Positions 38,273-46,754 of a stretch of 58,272 nt of DNA are shown piece after piece; position 1 is the stretch's first letter, and each line of letters opens with the position of its first letter. Source of the DNA: a virus; IMG/VR virus record IMGVR_UViG_3300029448_000039, positions 1 through 58,272 of that record; one strand, written 5' to 3'. Position numbers and translations under genes: made by a program. The notes under the pieces were generated by a model. It was not told where the DNA came from. It worked only from the letters and a program-made list of their open reading frames with translations, and searched no databases.

Positions 38273-38916
38273 TGGCATGGACATATACAACTTTAACTCA
38301 GGCAATTAAAGATTATACAGAAAATACTGAAACAACCTTTAATAACAATATTGCTATATTTATTACTAGTGCAGAAGAAAAAATACTAAGAAGTGTAGAG
38401 TTACCAGTATTTAGGAAAAATGTAACAGGCTCAATAACTAGCGGTAATCAATATTTATCAACACCAAGTGATTTTTTAAGACCTTATTCTTTGGCATTAG
38501 TAAATAGCAGTTCACATGAATATTTAGTTAATAAGGATGTAAATTATATAAGAGAGCTATACCCAGCTCCTGCGACTACAGGTGTGCCTAAATATTATGC
38601 TTTATTTGATAATAATACATTTATTTTAGGACCGACACCTAATGCTAGTTTTACGAGTGAATTGCATTATTTTTATGAACCAACATCTATAACAGCAAGT
38701 GGTGATGGAACAAGTTGGTTAGGAACTAATGCTGAAAACGCATTATTATATGGAGCTTTAGTTGAAGCTTATATATTTATGAAAGGTGAGCCAGACATAA
38801 TACAAAATTATAATGAACAGTTTCAAATTGCTATGGGTCTATTAAAATTAGAAGGTGATGGATACGATAGAACAGATGCTTATAGAACTGGACAAAAAAA
38901 AATTAAGGTTAGTTGA
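38272..38916 (+). CDS. Neck/adaptor protein
   Basis: A 214-residue protein. TTLTQAIKDYTENTETTFNN and FITSAEEKILRSVELPVFRK in the N-terminal helices, then a beta region (YYALFDNNTFILGPTP) and a C-terminal helical part match a common marine phage adaptor-like protein. It follows the gp4-like gene, so it probably extends the neck. The stop overlaps the next start (TGATG). Confidence 0.7.
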   Translation: MAWTYTTLTQAIKDYTENTETTFNNNIAIFITSAEEKILRSVELPVFRKNVTGSITSGNQYLSTPSDFLRPYSLALVNSSSHEYLVNKDVNYIRELYPAPATTGVPKYYALFDNNTFILGPTPNASFTSELHYFYEPTSITASGDGTSWLGTNAENALLYGALVEAYIFMKGEPDIIQNYNEQFQIAMGLLKLEGDGYDRTDAYRTGQKKIKVS

Positions 38917-39206
38917 TGTTTAACGTAGAAGTAAAAGCAGATATAAGTAATGTAAGCGTACACACTACTAAAAATAGGGGTTTTTCCCCAGAAGAAATTG
39001 CTGCAAGAGCTGTAGAAAAAATAATTTCTGTCGCAGAAGGAGCTAATCCTGAAGTAAAAGCGCAAGCAGAAGCTTTCAAAAGTAGGGTGTATCATGTTAT
39101 TGTATTAGCTTGTAAAGATGCAATAAATAGCGATAGGACTACAATGCACAATCTTTTAACTAAACAAGGTCATAAAGATATGGCTGATATTTTAAGGAGA
39201 CTATAA
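38916..39206 (+). CDS. Conserved small structural-region protein
   Basis: A 96-residue protein starting at the ATG at 38916. Its FSPEEIAARAVEKIISVAEG block and RVYHVIVLACKDAINSDRTT block form a conserved helical pattern in phage virion regions. The role is unknown; it may be an assembly factor. Confidence 0.65.
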   Translation: MFNVEVKADISNVSVHTTKNRGFSPEEIAARAVEKIISVAEGANPEVKAQAEAFKSRVYHVIVLACKDAINSDRTTMHNLLTKQGHKDMADILRRL

Positions 39207-39637
39207 TGGCTATATCGCAAGCTATGTGTACTTCGTTCAAGCAAGAACTTCTTGAGGGGGTCCATAATTTTAAAAACTCAGGCGGTAGCACTTTTAATTT
39301 AGCGTTATATACAAGTTCGGCTTCATTAGGGGCTGCAACAACTGCATATACAACTTCTAACGAAGTTAGCGGAACTAATTATAGTGCTAAAGGCGGTTCA
39401 CTAACTAGAGTAGATCCATCTACTTCTGGAACAACAGCATTAACTGATTTTGCAGATTTAACTTTTAGTTCTGCAACAATTACTGCTAATGGTGCAATGA
39501 TATTTAATGATTCAGCTTCTGGAGATCCAGCAGTTTGTATTTTAGCATTTGGAGGGGATAAAACTTCTACAAACGGAGATTTTACAATACAGTTTCCAAC
39601 AGCCGATGCTTCAAACGCAATTATTAGAATAGCTTAA
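39206..39637 (+). CDS. Virion protein, tail-fibre associated
   Basis: A 143-residue protein with ALYTSSASLGAATTAYTTSN and ITANGAMIFNDSASGDPAVC, a pattern seen in a widespread family encoded just before tail fibres. Beta-rich, Thr/Ser-rich. One-base overlaps with both neighbours. Likely part of the tail or fibre base. Confidence 0.68.
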   Translation: MAISQAMCTSFKQELLEGVHNFKNSGGSTFNLALYTSSASLGAATTAYTTSNEVSGTNYSAKGGSLTRVDPSTSGTTALTDFADLTFSSATITANGAMIFNDSASGDPAVCILAFGGDKTSTNGDFTIQFPTADASNAIIRIA

Positions 39638-40332
39638 TGGCTAATGTAGCAGGTTGGGGTAGAGGCACTTGGAATGCTGGAAGTTGGGGATCTCACACAC
39701 CTGTAGAAGTTACTGGTAATGTTGGTACTACTGCACTAGGTTCAGAAACAGTAGTTGCAAAATCATTAGTTGTAGTTTCAGGAAATGTAGGAACAACAGC
39801 ACTAGGAAATTCTGTTGTAATAGGTAAGGCAGTACAGGGATTATCTGCTGTCACATCGACATCAGGTCTCGGAGATGAAAGTGTTATATGTGCTGCAAAT
39901 ATAGCTGTAACAGGAAATGTAGGAACAACAGCATTAGGTGCTGAGACTGTAATAGCAAAAGCGTTAACAGAAGTTACTGGTAATGCTGGAACAACACAAC
40001 AAGGCGAAGTTGTAGTACAGGCTGTAGCTGTAGTTGGTGTAACTGCTGTAGCATCAACAAGTGGACTTGGTGATGAAAGTTTAATAACGAACAATAATTT
40101 AGCGGTTACAGGTTTTGCAGGAACTACTGCTACTGGAAATGTAACTAATATAAGTAAGGCTTTAGTAGAACCAACAGGAGTAGAAGGGGAAGGACAAACA
40201 ACAATAGTTAATGTTTGGGGTTTAATAGATGATTCACAAACACCTAATTGGAGTCAAGTAGATGATTCACAAACAGATAATTGGAGTTCTATAGATGATT
40301 CACAAACACCAACTTGGAAAGAAGTAGCATAA
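39637..40332 (+). CDS. Tail fibre-like protein with tandem repeats
   Basis: A 231-residue protein made of repeats of about 17-30 residues. Units VTGNVGTTALGSETVVAK recur at least six times, two with a STSGLGDESxI variant. The C terminus has three WxxVDDSQT repeats (about residues 200-230). This composition fits a surface-exposed fibre or decoration protein. Repeat number could vary between strains. Confidence 0.7.
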   Translation: MANVAGWGRGTWNAGSWGSHTPVEVTGNVGTTALGSETVVAKSLVVVSGNVGTTALGNSVVIGKAVQGLSAVTSTSGLGDESVICAANIAVTGNVGTTALGAETVIAKALTEVTGNAGTTQQGEVVVQAVAVVGVTAVASTSGLGDESLITNNNLAVTGFAGTTATGNVTNISKALVEPTGVEGEGQTTIVNVWGLIDDSQTPNWSQVDDSQTDNWSSIDDSQTPTWKEVA

Positions 40333-40344
40333 GAGGAATAAAAT

Positions 40345-42831
40345 ATGGCAAGTACATATGTAAACGATTTAAGATTAGAAGAAATAACCACAGGTGAACA
40401 GTCAGGAACTTGGGGCGATACCACTAATACAAATTTAGAACTTATTGCAGAAGGATTAAGTTTTGGCACAGAAGCAATAACAACAAATGCAGACACACAC
40501 ACTTCAACTGTAGCTGATGGTGCAACAGACCCTGCTAGGTCAATCTATATTAAATACACTGGAACACTCGATTCAGCTTGTACTATTACAATAGCACCAA
40601 ACACACTTAGTCGTTTGCACTTTATCGAGAATGGCACAAGTGGTTCGCAAAACATTATTATTTCACAAGGTAGTGGGGCCAACGTAACCATACCTGCTGG
40701 TGATACTAAAGCAGTTTACCTAGATGGTGCTGGTTCAGGAGCTGCGGTTGTTGATGCTTTTGCCAGTTTAAACGTAGTAGATTTAAAAGTACAAGATGAT
40801 CTAACAGTTACAGATGATGCGACTATAGGTGGCACTTTAGGTGTTACAGGTATAGTCACACTAACTGATGATTTGATTATTGGTGATGGCAAAACAATTG
40901 GTTCTGCTTCAGACGTAGATGCTATGACTATTGCTTCTAATGGACAAGTAACATTTACACAAACACTTATTGGTACAGCTTTAGATATTTCAGGTGATGC
41001 AGACATTGATGGAACTTTAGAAACTGATGCACTAACTATTAATGGTTCAGCAGTAAATTATAAAGCTTTTGGTACTGCTTCAATTATGCTTGGAGACAAT
41101 GCTACAGGAACTATTGATGCTGCTAACAACAATACTGGTGTAGGTGTTGATGTTTTTGCAGCTTTAACATCTGGTGATGATAACGTAGCCATCGGTAGAC
41201 TAGCGTTAACAGCAAACACAACAGGTTCAGCTAATGTTGCGGTTGGTAGAGATTCTATGGAAGCAAATACGACTGCAAGTAATAATACTGCTGTCGGTAC
41301 TGATTCTTTAAAAGCAAACACTACAGGACATTCAAATGTAGCAGTTGGTAAAGAAGCTCTATTATCTAACACAACAGCAAACTTTAATGTTGCGGTAGGT
41401 GTAGAGGCTTTAGAAGCAAATACAACTGGAAGTGAAAATACTGCTATGGGTATTCACGCTATGAAAGCAAATACTACAGGCAGTACAAATGTAGCTATTG
41501 GTACTTCTGCTTTAGATGCAAACACAACAGCTAGTAATAACACAGCGATTGGTGGTAGTTCTTTAGGATTAAACACAACAGGAACTGAGAACACAGCAGT
41601 CGGATCAGGTTCTTTAAGAACAAACTCTACTGGAGATTATAATACTGCGGTGGGTTATGAATGTTTAAGATTAAGCACTACATCAGATGAAAACACAGCA
41701 ATGGGTTATTATGCTTTAGGTGCGAATACAACAGGAACATTAAATACTGCGGTGGGATCTCAGGCTTTAGATGCAAATACAACAGGAAACAATCTCACTG
41801 CTATTGGTCAGTTGTCTTTATCAGGTAACACTACAGCAAATAACAATACTGCAGTTGGTACATCTTCTTTACAAGCAAACACAACAGGTTCTGAGAATCA
41901 AGCATTAGGAACTTATGCTTTAACATCAAACACCACAGGACATTCTAACACATCAGTAGGTTACAACTCTCTAGGAGCTAATACTACAGGCGCTCAAAGC
42001 ACATCTATGGGTTTTAGAGCTGCACAAGCAGTTACAACAGGAAGTGGACATACAGTTTTTGGTTTTAGTGCATTAAAAGCTGCGACAACAATAGATTATG
42101 GGTTTGCAATAGGTTATGAAGCTGGTGTAGCTAATACAAGTGGTGCGCAAAATACTTATGTTGGAAACTTTTCTGGAGATTCTGTAACTACTGGTGGTGA
42201 TAACACTATGTTAGGTTTCGCAGCTGGTGCTGGTGTTACAACTGGTGGTCAAAACACTTGTTTAGGACATAGAGCTGGAGATGCGATAACAACAGGATTA
42301 AAAAATGTAATGGTTGGTGCTTCAGCTTCTGTAAGTGCTGTTGACGCATCAGGTCAATTAGTTCTTGGATATAATGTTACGAGTGCTGGTAATAATTATT
42401 TTTCTTTTGGACAAAACGCAGAAGGTGTGGTTTCTAATCAATATTCTGCTAATGCTTCTTGGGCAAGAGGTTCGGATGAAAGATTAAAAACAAATATAAC
42501 AAACGATGCATTGGGTTTAGATTTTATAAAAGATTTAAGAACAGTCACCTTTAAGTGGAAACCTAATAACGAACATCCAAAAACTTTTAACTCTTATCAA
42601 GAACAAAATGTAAAAGATACTTCAACTGTAATGCACGGAATGATTGCACAAGAAGTTAAAACAGCTTTGGATACTGCTGGTGTAAGTACATTTGGTGGTT
42701 GGGTAGAAGGACAAGATGGAACACAATTAATATCTCAAGAGATGTTTATATATCCATTAATCAAAGCAGTACAAGAACTTAGTACAAAACTAGAAGCAGC
42801 AGAAGCTAGAATTTCTGCATTAGAATCTTAA
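40345..42831 (+). CDS. Tail fibre/spike with S74 chaperone domain
   Basis: An 828-residue fibre. Residues about 1-230 form the attachment part with LRLEEITTGEQSGTWGDTTN. Residues about 250-670 are some two dozen NTTGxxNTAVGxxAL repeats of the trimeric YadA-head/hemagglutinin type. The C-terminal part (about 710-828) is an S74 intramolecular chaperone beginning SDERLKTNI with HGMIAQEV, followed by a coiled coil. S74 domains trim themselves after guiding trimer folding. This is the probable receptor-binding protein. Confidence 0.88.
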   Translation: MASTYVNDLRLEEITTGEQSGTWGDTTNTNLELIAEGLSFGTEAITTNADTHTSTVADGATDPARSIYIKYTGTLDSACTITIAPNTLSRLHFIENGTSGSQNIIISQGSGANVTIPAGDTKAVYLDGAGSGAAVVDAFASLNVVDLKVQDDLTVTDDATIGGTLGVTGIVTLTDDLIIGDGKTIGSASDVDAMTIASNGQVTFTQTLIGTALDISGDADIDGTLETDALTINGSAVNYKAFGTASIMLGDNATGTIDAANNNTGVGVDVFAALTSGDDNVAIGRLALTANTTGSANVAVGRDSMEANTTASNNTAVGTDSLKANTTGHSNVAVGKEALLSNTTANFNVAVGVEALEANTTGSENTAMGIHAMKANTTGSTNVAIGTSALDANTTASNNTAIGGSSLGLNTTGTENTAVGSGSLRTNSTGDYNTAVGYECLRLSTTSDENTAMGYYALGANTTGTLNTAVGSQALDANTTGNNLTAIGQLSLSGNTTANNNTAVGTSSLQANTTGSENQALGTYALTSNTTGHSNTSVGYNSLGANTTGAQSTSMGFRAAQAVTTGSGHTVFGFSALKAATTIDYGFAIGYEAGVANTSGAQNTYVGNFSGDSVTTGGDNTMLGFAAGAGVTTGGQNTCLGHRAGDAITTGLKNVMVGASASVSAVDASGQLVLGYNVTSAGNNYFSFGQNAEGVVSNQYSANASWARGSDERLKTNITNDALGLDFIKDLRTVTFKWKPNNEHPKTFNSYQEQNVKDTSTVMHGMIAQEVKTALDTAGVSTFGGWVEGQDGTQLISQEMFIYPLIKAVQELSTKLEAAEARISALES

Positions 42832-42852
42832 AGTAAAACGAGGAAAAATAAA

Positions 42853-43170
42853 ATGGCAGTAACTAAAACAATGACGAAAGCTACACCTTATGAAAAGTCA
42901 AGCAAAGCGCAAGAATGGCACTTAGAGATGAAGTACGAAAACGATAGCGAAGGTGATGCTACTTACTATACTTCTACTTTTAGCCACAGGGCAGTAGCAG
43001 CCGATGGTGATTTTACCGCAGCCGCTAAAGGCACGTTTAACTTAGCTGCTTTGACAGCACTTTGTCCTGTTTCACACTGGGATACAGTTTTTGCTAGTCA
43101 AGTAGACTCAGTTATTACTAATCCAAATACAAATCCTGTAGCAGACGAATCATTTTCAGTACCTAGTTAA
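42853..43170 (+). CDS. Hypothetical protein after tail fibre
   Basis: A 105-residue protein (MAVTKTMTKATPYEKSSKAQ...; LCPVSHWDTVFASQVDSVIT), mixed beta/alpha, acidic. It follows the fibre gene by 21 bases with GAGGAA 9 bases upstream. It may be a fibre partner or assembly protein; I do not recognise it. Confidence 0.55.
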   Translation: MAVTKTMTKATPYEKSSKAQEWHLEMKYENDSEGDATYYTSTFSHRAVAADGDFTAAAKGTFNLAALTALCPVSHWDTVFASQVDSVITNPNTNPVADESFSVPS

Positions 43171-43171
43171 T

Positions 43172-43858
43172 ATGGCTACTCAAATTCACAGTATGCCTAG
43201 TGTTTTTGTACTAGAACACGACATACCAAAAGAGATGGTGACAGATCTTAATATCTACTTAGATGCTTATCTAAAAGAAAAAGGTCGTAAGTCACTAGCA
43301 AGTACACTTGTTGGACAGATACAACATGGACAACAACTGTTAATGGATCATGAAGATGAAAAGATTGTAGAGTTTACTAACATGTTATGTGGACTAGGAG
43401 CTGAGTATATTAATAGATTTTCTCAAGCTACTGGTGCAACTTACAAGACTAACAAGCGTGTAGAAATAGATGAACTTTGGTCAGTACATAGCTATGAAAG
43501 AGACTACAACCCAATACATAGTCACGGAACTAAAACACTAATGGGTATCTCTTGCACAACTTGGACTAAAGTACCACAGCAAATATTAGATCAACCTACA
43601 GCAGGTACATCCGAATATAATCTATACAACGCTAGTGGAGATTGTGACGGCTACTTAGCTTTTCAGTATGGACAAAATCACGTTACAGATGTAGAGATTT
43701 TAAAACCTCCACAAAGCTTTGTAATACAACCACAAGTAGGAAAGCTTTATCTATTCCCAAGCTGGTTGCAACACATGGTTTACCCCTTTCAGGGTAAAGG
43801 TGAACGTAGAACAGTCGCTGCTAATCTCAACTGTTGGGATATGCAGGAGGCAACTTGA
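43172..43858 (+). CDS. 2-oxoglutarate/Fe(II) oxygenase-like protein
   Basis: A 228-residue double-stranded beta-helix oxygenase pattern: ELWSVHSYERDYNPIHSHG supplies His116/His118, LYLFPSWLQHMVYPF supplies His201, and GERRTVAANL supplies the 2OG-binding Arg (212 or 213). This FPSWLxHxVxPF-GERRS type is common in marine phages, where it may hydroxylate a virion or host protein. Its gene lies between fibre and neck genes. Substrate unknown. Confidence 0.8.
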   Translation: MATQIHSMPSVFVLEHDIPKEMVTDLNIYLDAYLKEKGRKSLASTLVGQIQHGQQLLMDHEDEKIVEFTNMLCGLGAEYINRFSQATGATYKTNKRVEIDELWSVHSYERDYNPIHSHGTKTLMGISCTTWTKVPQQILDQPTAGTSEYNLYNASGDCDGYLAFQYGQNHVTDVEILKPPQSFVIQPQVGKLYLFPSWLQHMVYPFQGKGERRTVAANLNCWDMQEAT

Positions 43859-44238
43859 TGAGTAAATCTCCAGATGCTTTTGTATACAGAGCAACGCTTG
43901 ATCGCGTTGTAGATGGCGATACATTTGATTGTATACTAGATCTAGGTTTCGATGTAAAACTGCATAAACAGCGCGTTAGACTGCATGGGATCGACACACC
44001 TGAATCTAGGACTAGAGATTTAGCTGAAAAAAAACTAGGATTAAAAGCAAAAGAACGATTAAAAGAGCTTTGTGTAGGATCTTTTAAAATTAAATCTCAC
44101 GGGAAAGGAAAATACGGAAGAATTTTGGGTACACCCTACACAGAAGATGGCAAAGATATTTGTAAAATTTTAATAGAAGAAGGACACGCTGTAGAATATT
44201 ATGGTGGCACTAAAACAAAAGTATGGGGAGATTATTAA
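43858..44238 (+). CDS. Staphylococcal nuclease-like (SNase) protein
   Basis: A 126-residue nuclease from the ATG at 43858 (GGAGG 8 bases upstream, TGATG overlap). SNase residues are in place: Asp21 in RVVDGDTF, Arg41 and Glu49 in VRLHGIDTPES, and Arg88 in KYGR. There is no signal peptide. It could degrade host DNA or RNA, or be packaged. It overlaps the oxygenase and next gene. Confidence 0.85.
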   Translation: MSKSPDAFVYRATLDRVVDGDTFDCILDLGFDVKLHKQRVRLHGIDTPESRTRDLAEKKLGLKAKERLKELCVGSFKIKSHGKGKYGRILGTPYTEDGKDICKILIEEGHAVEYYGGTKTKVWGDY

Positions 44239-44402
44239 TGTTTAACCTTTGGAATAAAGTAAAATCTTTATTTGTTAAAGATAATTCAGAATATAAAGTT
44301 GTACGAGCTAGAACAAAAAAAGGTAGATTTGTTGCTGATGATCCATCTACTAAAAAAAATGAAGCTTATACAAAAGTAAAAGTAAAAAAAAGTAAAAAAT
44401 AA
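44238..44402 (+). CDS. Small basic protein
   Basis: A 54-residue protein (MFNLWNKVKSLFVKDNSEYK...) ending in a Lys-rich tail (KVKVKKSKK). Start and stop each overlap neighbours as TAATG. No family recognised; the coupling supports expression. Confidence 0.6.
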   Translation: MFNLWNKVKSLFVKDNSEYKVVRARTKKGRFVADDPSTKKNEAYTKVKVKKSKK

Positions 44403-46231
44403 TGCCTTTAGTTCGTTACACTTTTAATCCGGGAATTAATAAGGAAGGTACTGACTATAGTAATGAAGGTGGATGGAATGATTCTAACTTTATTAGATTT
44501 AGAGCAGGTAGACCTGAAAAAATTGGTGGATGGGAAAAAAGAACTTCTAATACATTTATTGGTACAGCTAGAAAATTACTTCAATGGTCATCATTAGATA
44601 GTGATAAATTTATAGCAATAGGCACTAATAAAAAATTATATATTTTACAAGGTAATGCATATTACGATGTTACTCCTATAAGAAAAACATCTACTAACAG
44701 TATTACATTTTCTGCAACAAATGGTAGTTCTACAATTACTGCTACTGATTCATCTCATGGTGCTGTAATAGGTGATTTTGTTACTATTTCAGGTGCAGTC
44801 AGTCTTGGCGGTAATATTACTGCTACTGTTTTAAATCAAGAATATGAAATAGCAACTGTTCCTACTGCAAACACATACACTTTTGTAGCTAAAGATACTT
44901 CTAGTTCTACTGTAACTGCTAATAGTAGCGATAGTGGTAATGGTGGTTCTGGTGTTGATGGTAGTTATCAGATTAATGTTGGATTAGATACTTTTGTTGA
45001 TGGTGTAGGTTTTGGCTCTGGAACTTGGTCTGAAGGTTCTTGGGGTAGTAGTGCTACTGGATTTTCTTCTCAATTAAGAATATGGTCTTTAGATAATTAT
45101 GGAGAAGATTTAGTGTCATGTGGTAGATTTGATGCTATTTATTATTGGGATAAATCTGATGGATTAAATACAAGAGCTATACCATTAGCTTCTATTTCAG
45201 GTGCTTCCAATCCTCCAAGCAAAGCATTACAAGTAATAGTTTCAGAAAAAGATAAACATTTAATAGCATTAGGATGTACTCCTTTTGGTTCTACTGATAT
45301 AGATTTTATGCAGATCAGATGGTCAGATCAGGCAAATGCTGCTGATTGGACACCAAAAACGACTAATACTGCTGGTGATGTTAGATTATCTTCAGGTTCA
45401 ACAATTATTACTGGATTAAAAACTAGACAAGAAATTATTATTTGGACAGATACTTCTATATATAGTATGAGATTTATAGGCGATCCATATGTATTTTCAG
45501 TAGATTTGATTACTGAAGGTATAAGTATAATGTCACCAAATGCAATGATAAATGCTAACAATATTGTTTATTTTATGGATCAAGATAATTTTTATATATA
45601 TAGCGGAGGCATACAAACTATGCCTTGTTCTGTTAGAGCTTATGTTTTTGAAGATTTTAATAATGGTCAAGCATATAAAGTATTTGCCACAAGGAATGCA
45701 CAATTTAATGAAGTTTCTTGGTTTTATTGCTCATCATCTTCAAATGAAATAGATCGTTATGTTACTTATAACTATTTAGAAAAGAATTGGACAATAGGTC
45801 AATTATCAAGAACAGCATGGATAGATTCTGGTGTAACAAGTAGAAATCCAATAGCAACTTCTAATAACTATATTTATAACCATGAAATAGGATATAACGA
45901 TGATGGAAATGCATTAGTAGCTTATGTAGAAACTGCTGATTTTGATATTGATGATGGAGATCATTTTTCTTTTATCAGAAGATTAATACCAGATATAAAA
46001 TTTATTGGTTCTTCTACAGATCCAGAAGTTACTTATACAATAAAAACTAGATCATCTGGTTCAGGAACTTTAGTTTCGGCAACATCAGCATCTATTGGTA
46101 ATACAACAGGAATGACTAATATTAGAGCTAGAGGTAGACAAATAAGATTAAGAATAGAAAATAGTGATTCAAATAATGGATGGAGATTAGGCGATGTCAG
46201 ACTTGATGTTAGACCTGATGGATTAAGATGA
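44402..46231 (+). CDS. Tail hub / DNA stabilisation protein, P22 gp10-like
   Basis: A 609-residue beta-rich protein. The N terminus (FNPGINKEGTDYSNEGGWND; FRAGRPEKIGGWEK) is characteristic of marine podophage tail hubs related to P22 gp10. Repeated beta-propeller-like segments follow, with a Thr/Ser/Gly insertion at about 100-210. It should sit below the gp4-like adaptor and hold packaged DNA. The stop overlaps the next start (ATGA). Confidence 0.82.
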   Translation: MPLVRYTFNPGINKEGTDYSNEGGWNDSNFIRFRAGRPEKIGGWEKRTSNTFIGTARKLLQWSSLDSDKFIAIGTNKKLYILQGNAYYDVTPIRKTSTNSITFSATNGSSTITATDSSHGAVIGDFVTISGAVSLGGNITATVLNQEYEIATVPTANTYTFVAKDTSSSTVTANSSDSGNGGSGVDGSYQINVGLDTFVDGVGFGSGTWSEGSWGSSATGFSSQLRIWSLDNYGEDLVSCGRFDAIYYWDKSDGLNTRAIPLASISGASNPPSKALQVIVSEKDKHLIALGCTPFGSTDIDFMQIRWSDQANAADWTPKTTNTAGDVRLSSGSTIITGLKTRQEIIIWTDTSIYSMRFIGDPYVFSVDLITEGISIMSPNAMINANNIVYFMDQDNFYIYSGGIQTMPCSVRAYVFEDFNNGQAYKVFATRNAQFNEVSWFYCSSSSNEIDRYVTYNYLEKNWTIGQLSRTAWIDSGVTSRNPIATSNNYIYNHEIGYNDDGNALVAYVETADFDIDDGDHFSFIRRLIPDIKFIGSSTDPEVTYTIKTRSSGSGTLVSATSASIGNTTGMTNIRARGRQIRLRIENSDSNNGWRLGDVRLDVRPDGLR

Positions 46232-46398
46232 GTGATAATTCAGCATTTAGAATACCTTTAGAAATACCTATTTCAGATGATTATGATAAAGATTATATGA
46301 TTCGTTTATTAAATCAATTAAGACTTAATTTTAATACAATACAAACACAAGCAGAAACTAATGAGCCTGTAGAGGCTTTTCAATGGTATTTATTATAA
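46228..46398 (+). CDS. Small protein after tail hub
   Basis: A 56-residue acidic protein (MSDNSAFRIPLEIPISDDYD...) with a helical segment (MIRLLNQLRLNFNTI). It is coupled by ATGA to the hub gene and by TAATG to the next. Short proteins of this type sit before needle or fibre-like genes. Function unknown. Confidence 0.6.
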   Translation: MSDNSAFRIPLEIPISDDYDKDYMIRLLNQLRLNFNTIQTQAETNEPVEAFQWYLL

Positions 46399-46730
46399 TG
46401 GCTAATATTTATAAAAATGCAATAACATCTTTAAGCACAACAAACTCAACTACGATATATACTGTGCCGACAGCAACTGTAGCTATTATAAAAACTATTA
46501 GTGCTTATAACTCAAATGGTTCAAATGCTGCTACCCTAACTATACAAATAACAGATACTTCTGAGTCAGTAACAAAAACTTTTGATATTGTAGATGTAGC
46601 TGCTGCTACAAAAAAAGGTTTCTTATTGAATGGAGAAAATATAATATTAGACGAAGCAGATATACTAAAGATGACAGCAGAAACTGCAAATTATTTTGAT
46701 ATATATGTTTCGATACTTGAGATATCATAG
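46398..46730 (+). CDS. Small beta-rich structural protein
   Basis: A 110-residue protein from the ATG at 46398. SLSTTNSTTIYTVPTATVAI, IKTISAYNSN and LNGENIILDEADILKMTAET give a beta-sandwich pattern common in small phage tail or fibre-tip proteins. Role inferred as structural. Confidence 0.62.
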   Translation: MANIYKNAITSLSTTNSTTIYTVPTATVAIIKTISAYNSNGSNAATLTIQITDTSESVTKTFDIVDVAAATKKGFLLNGENIILDEADILKMTAETANYFDIYVSILEIS

Positions 46731-46754
46731 TGTTTAAACAGAGTGAGACTTAAT

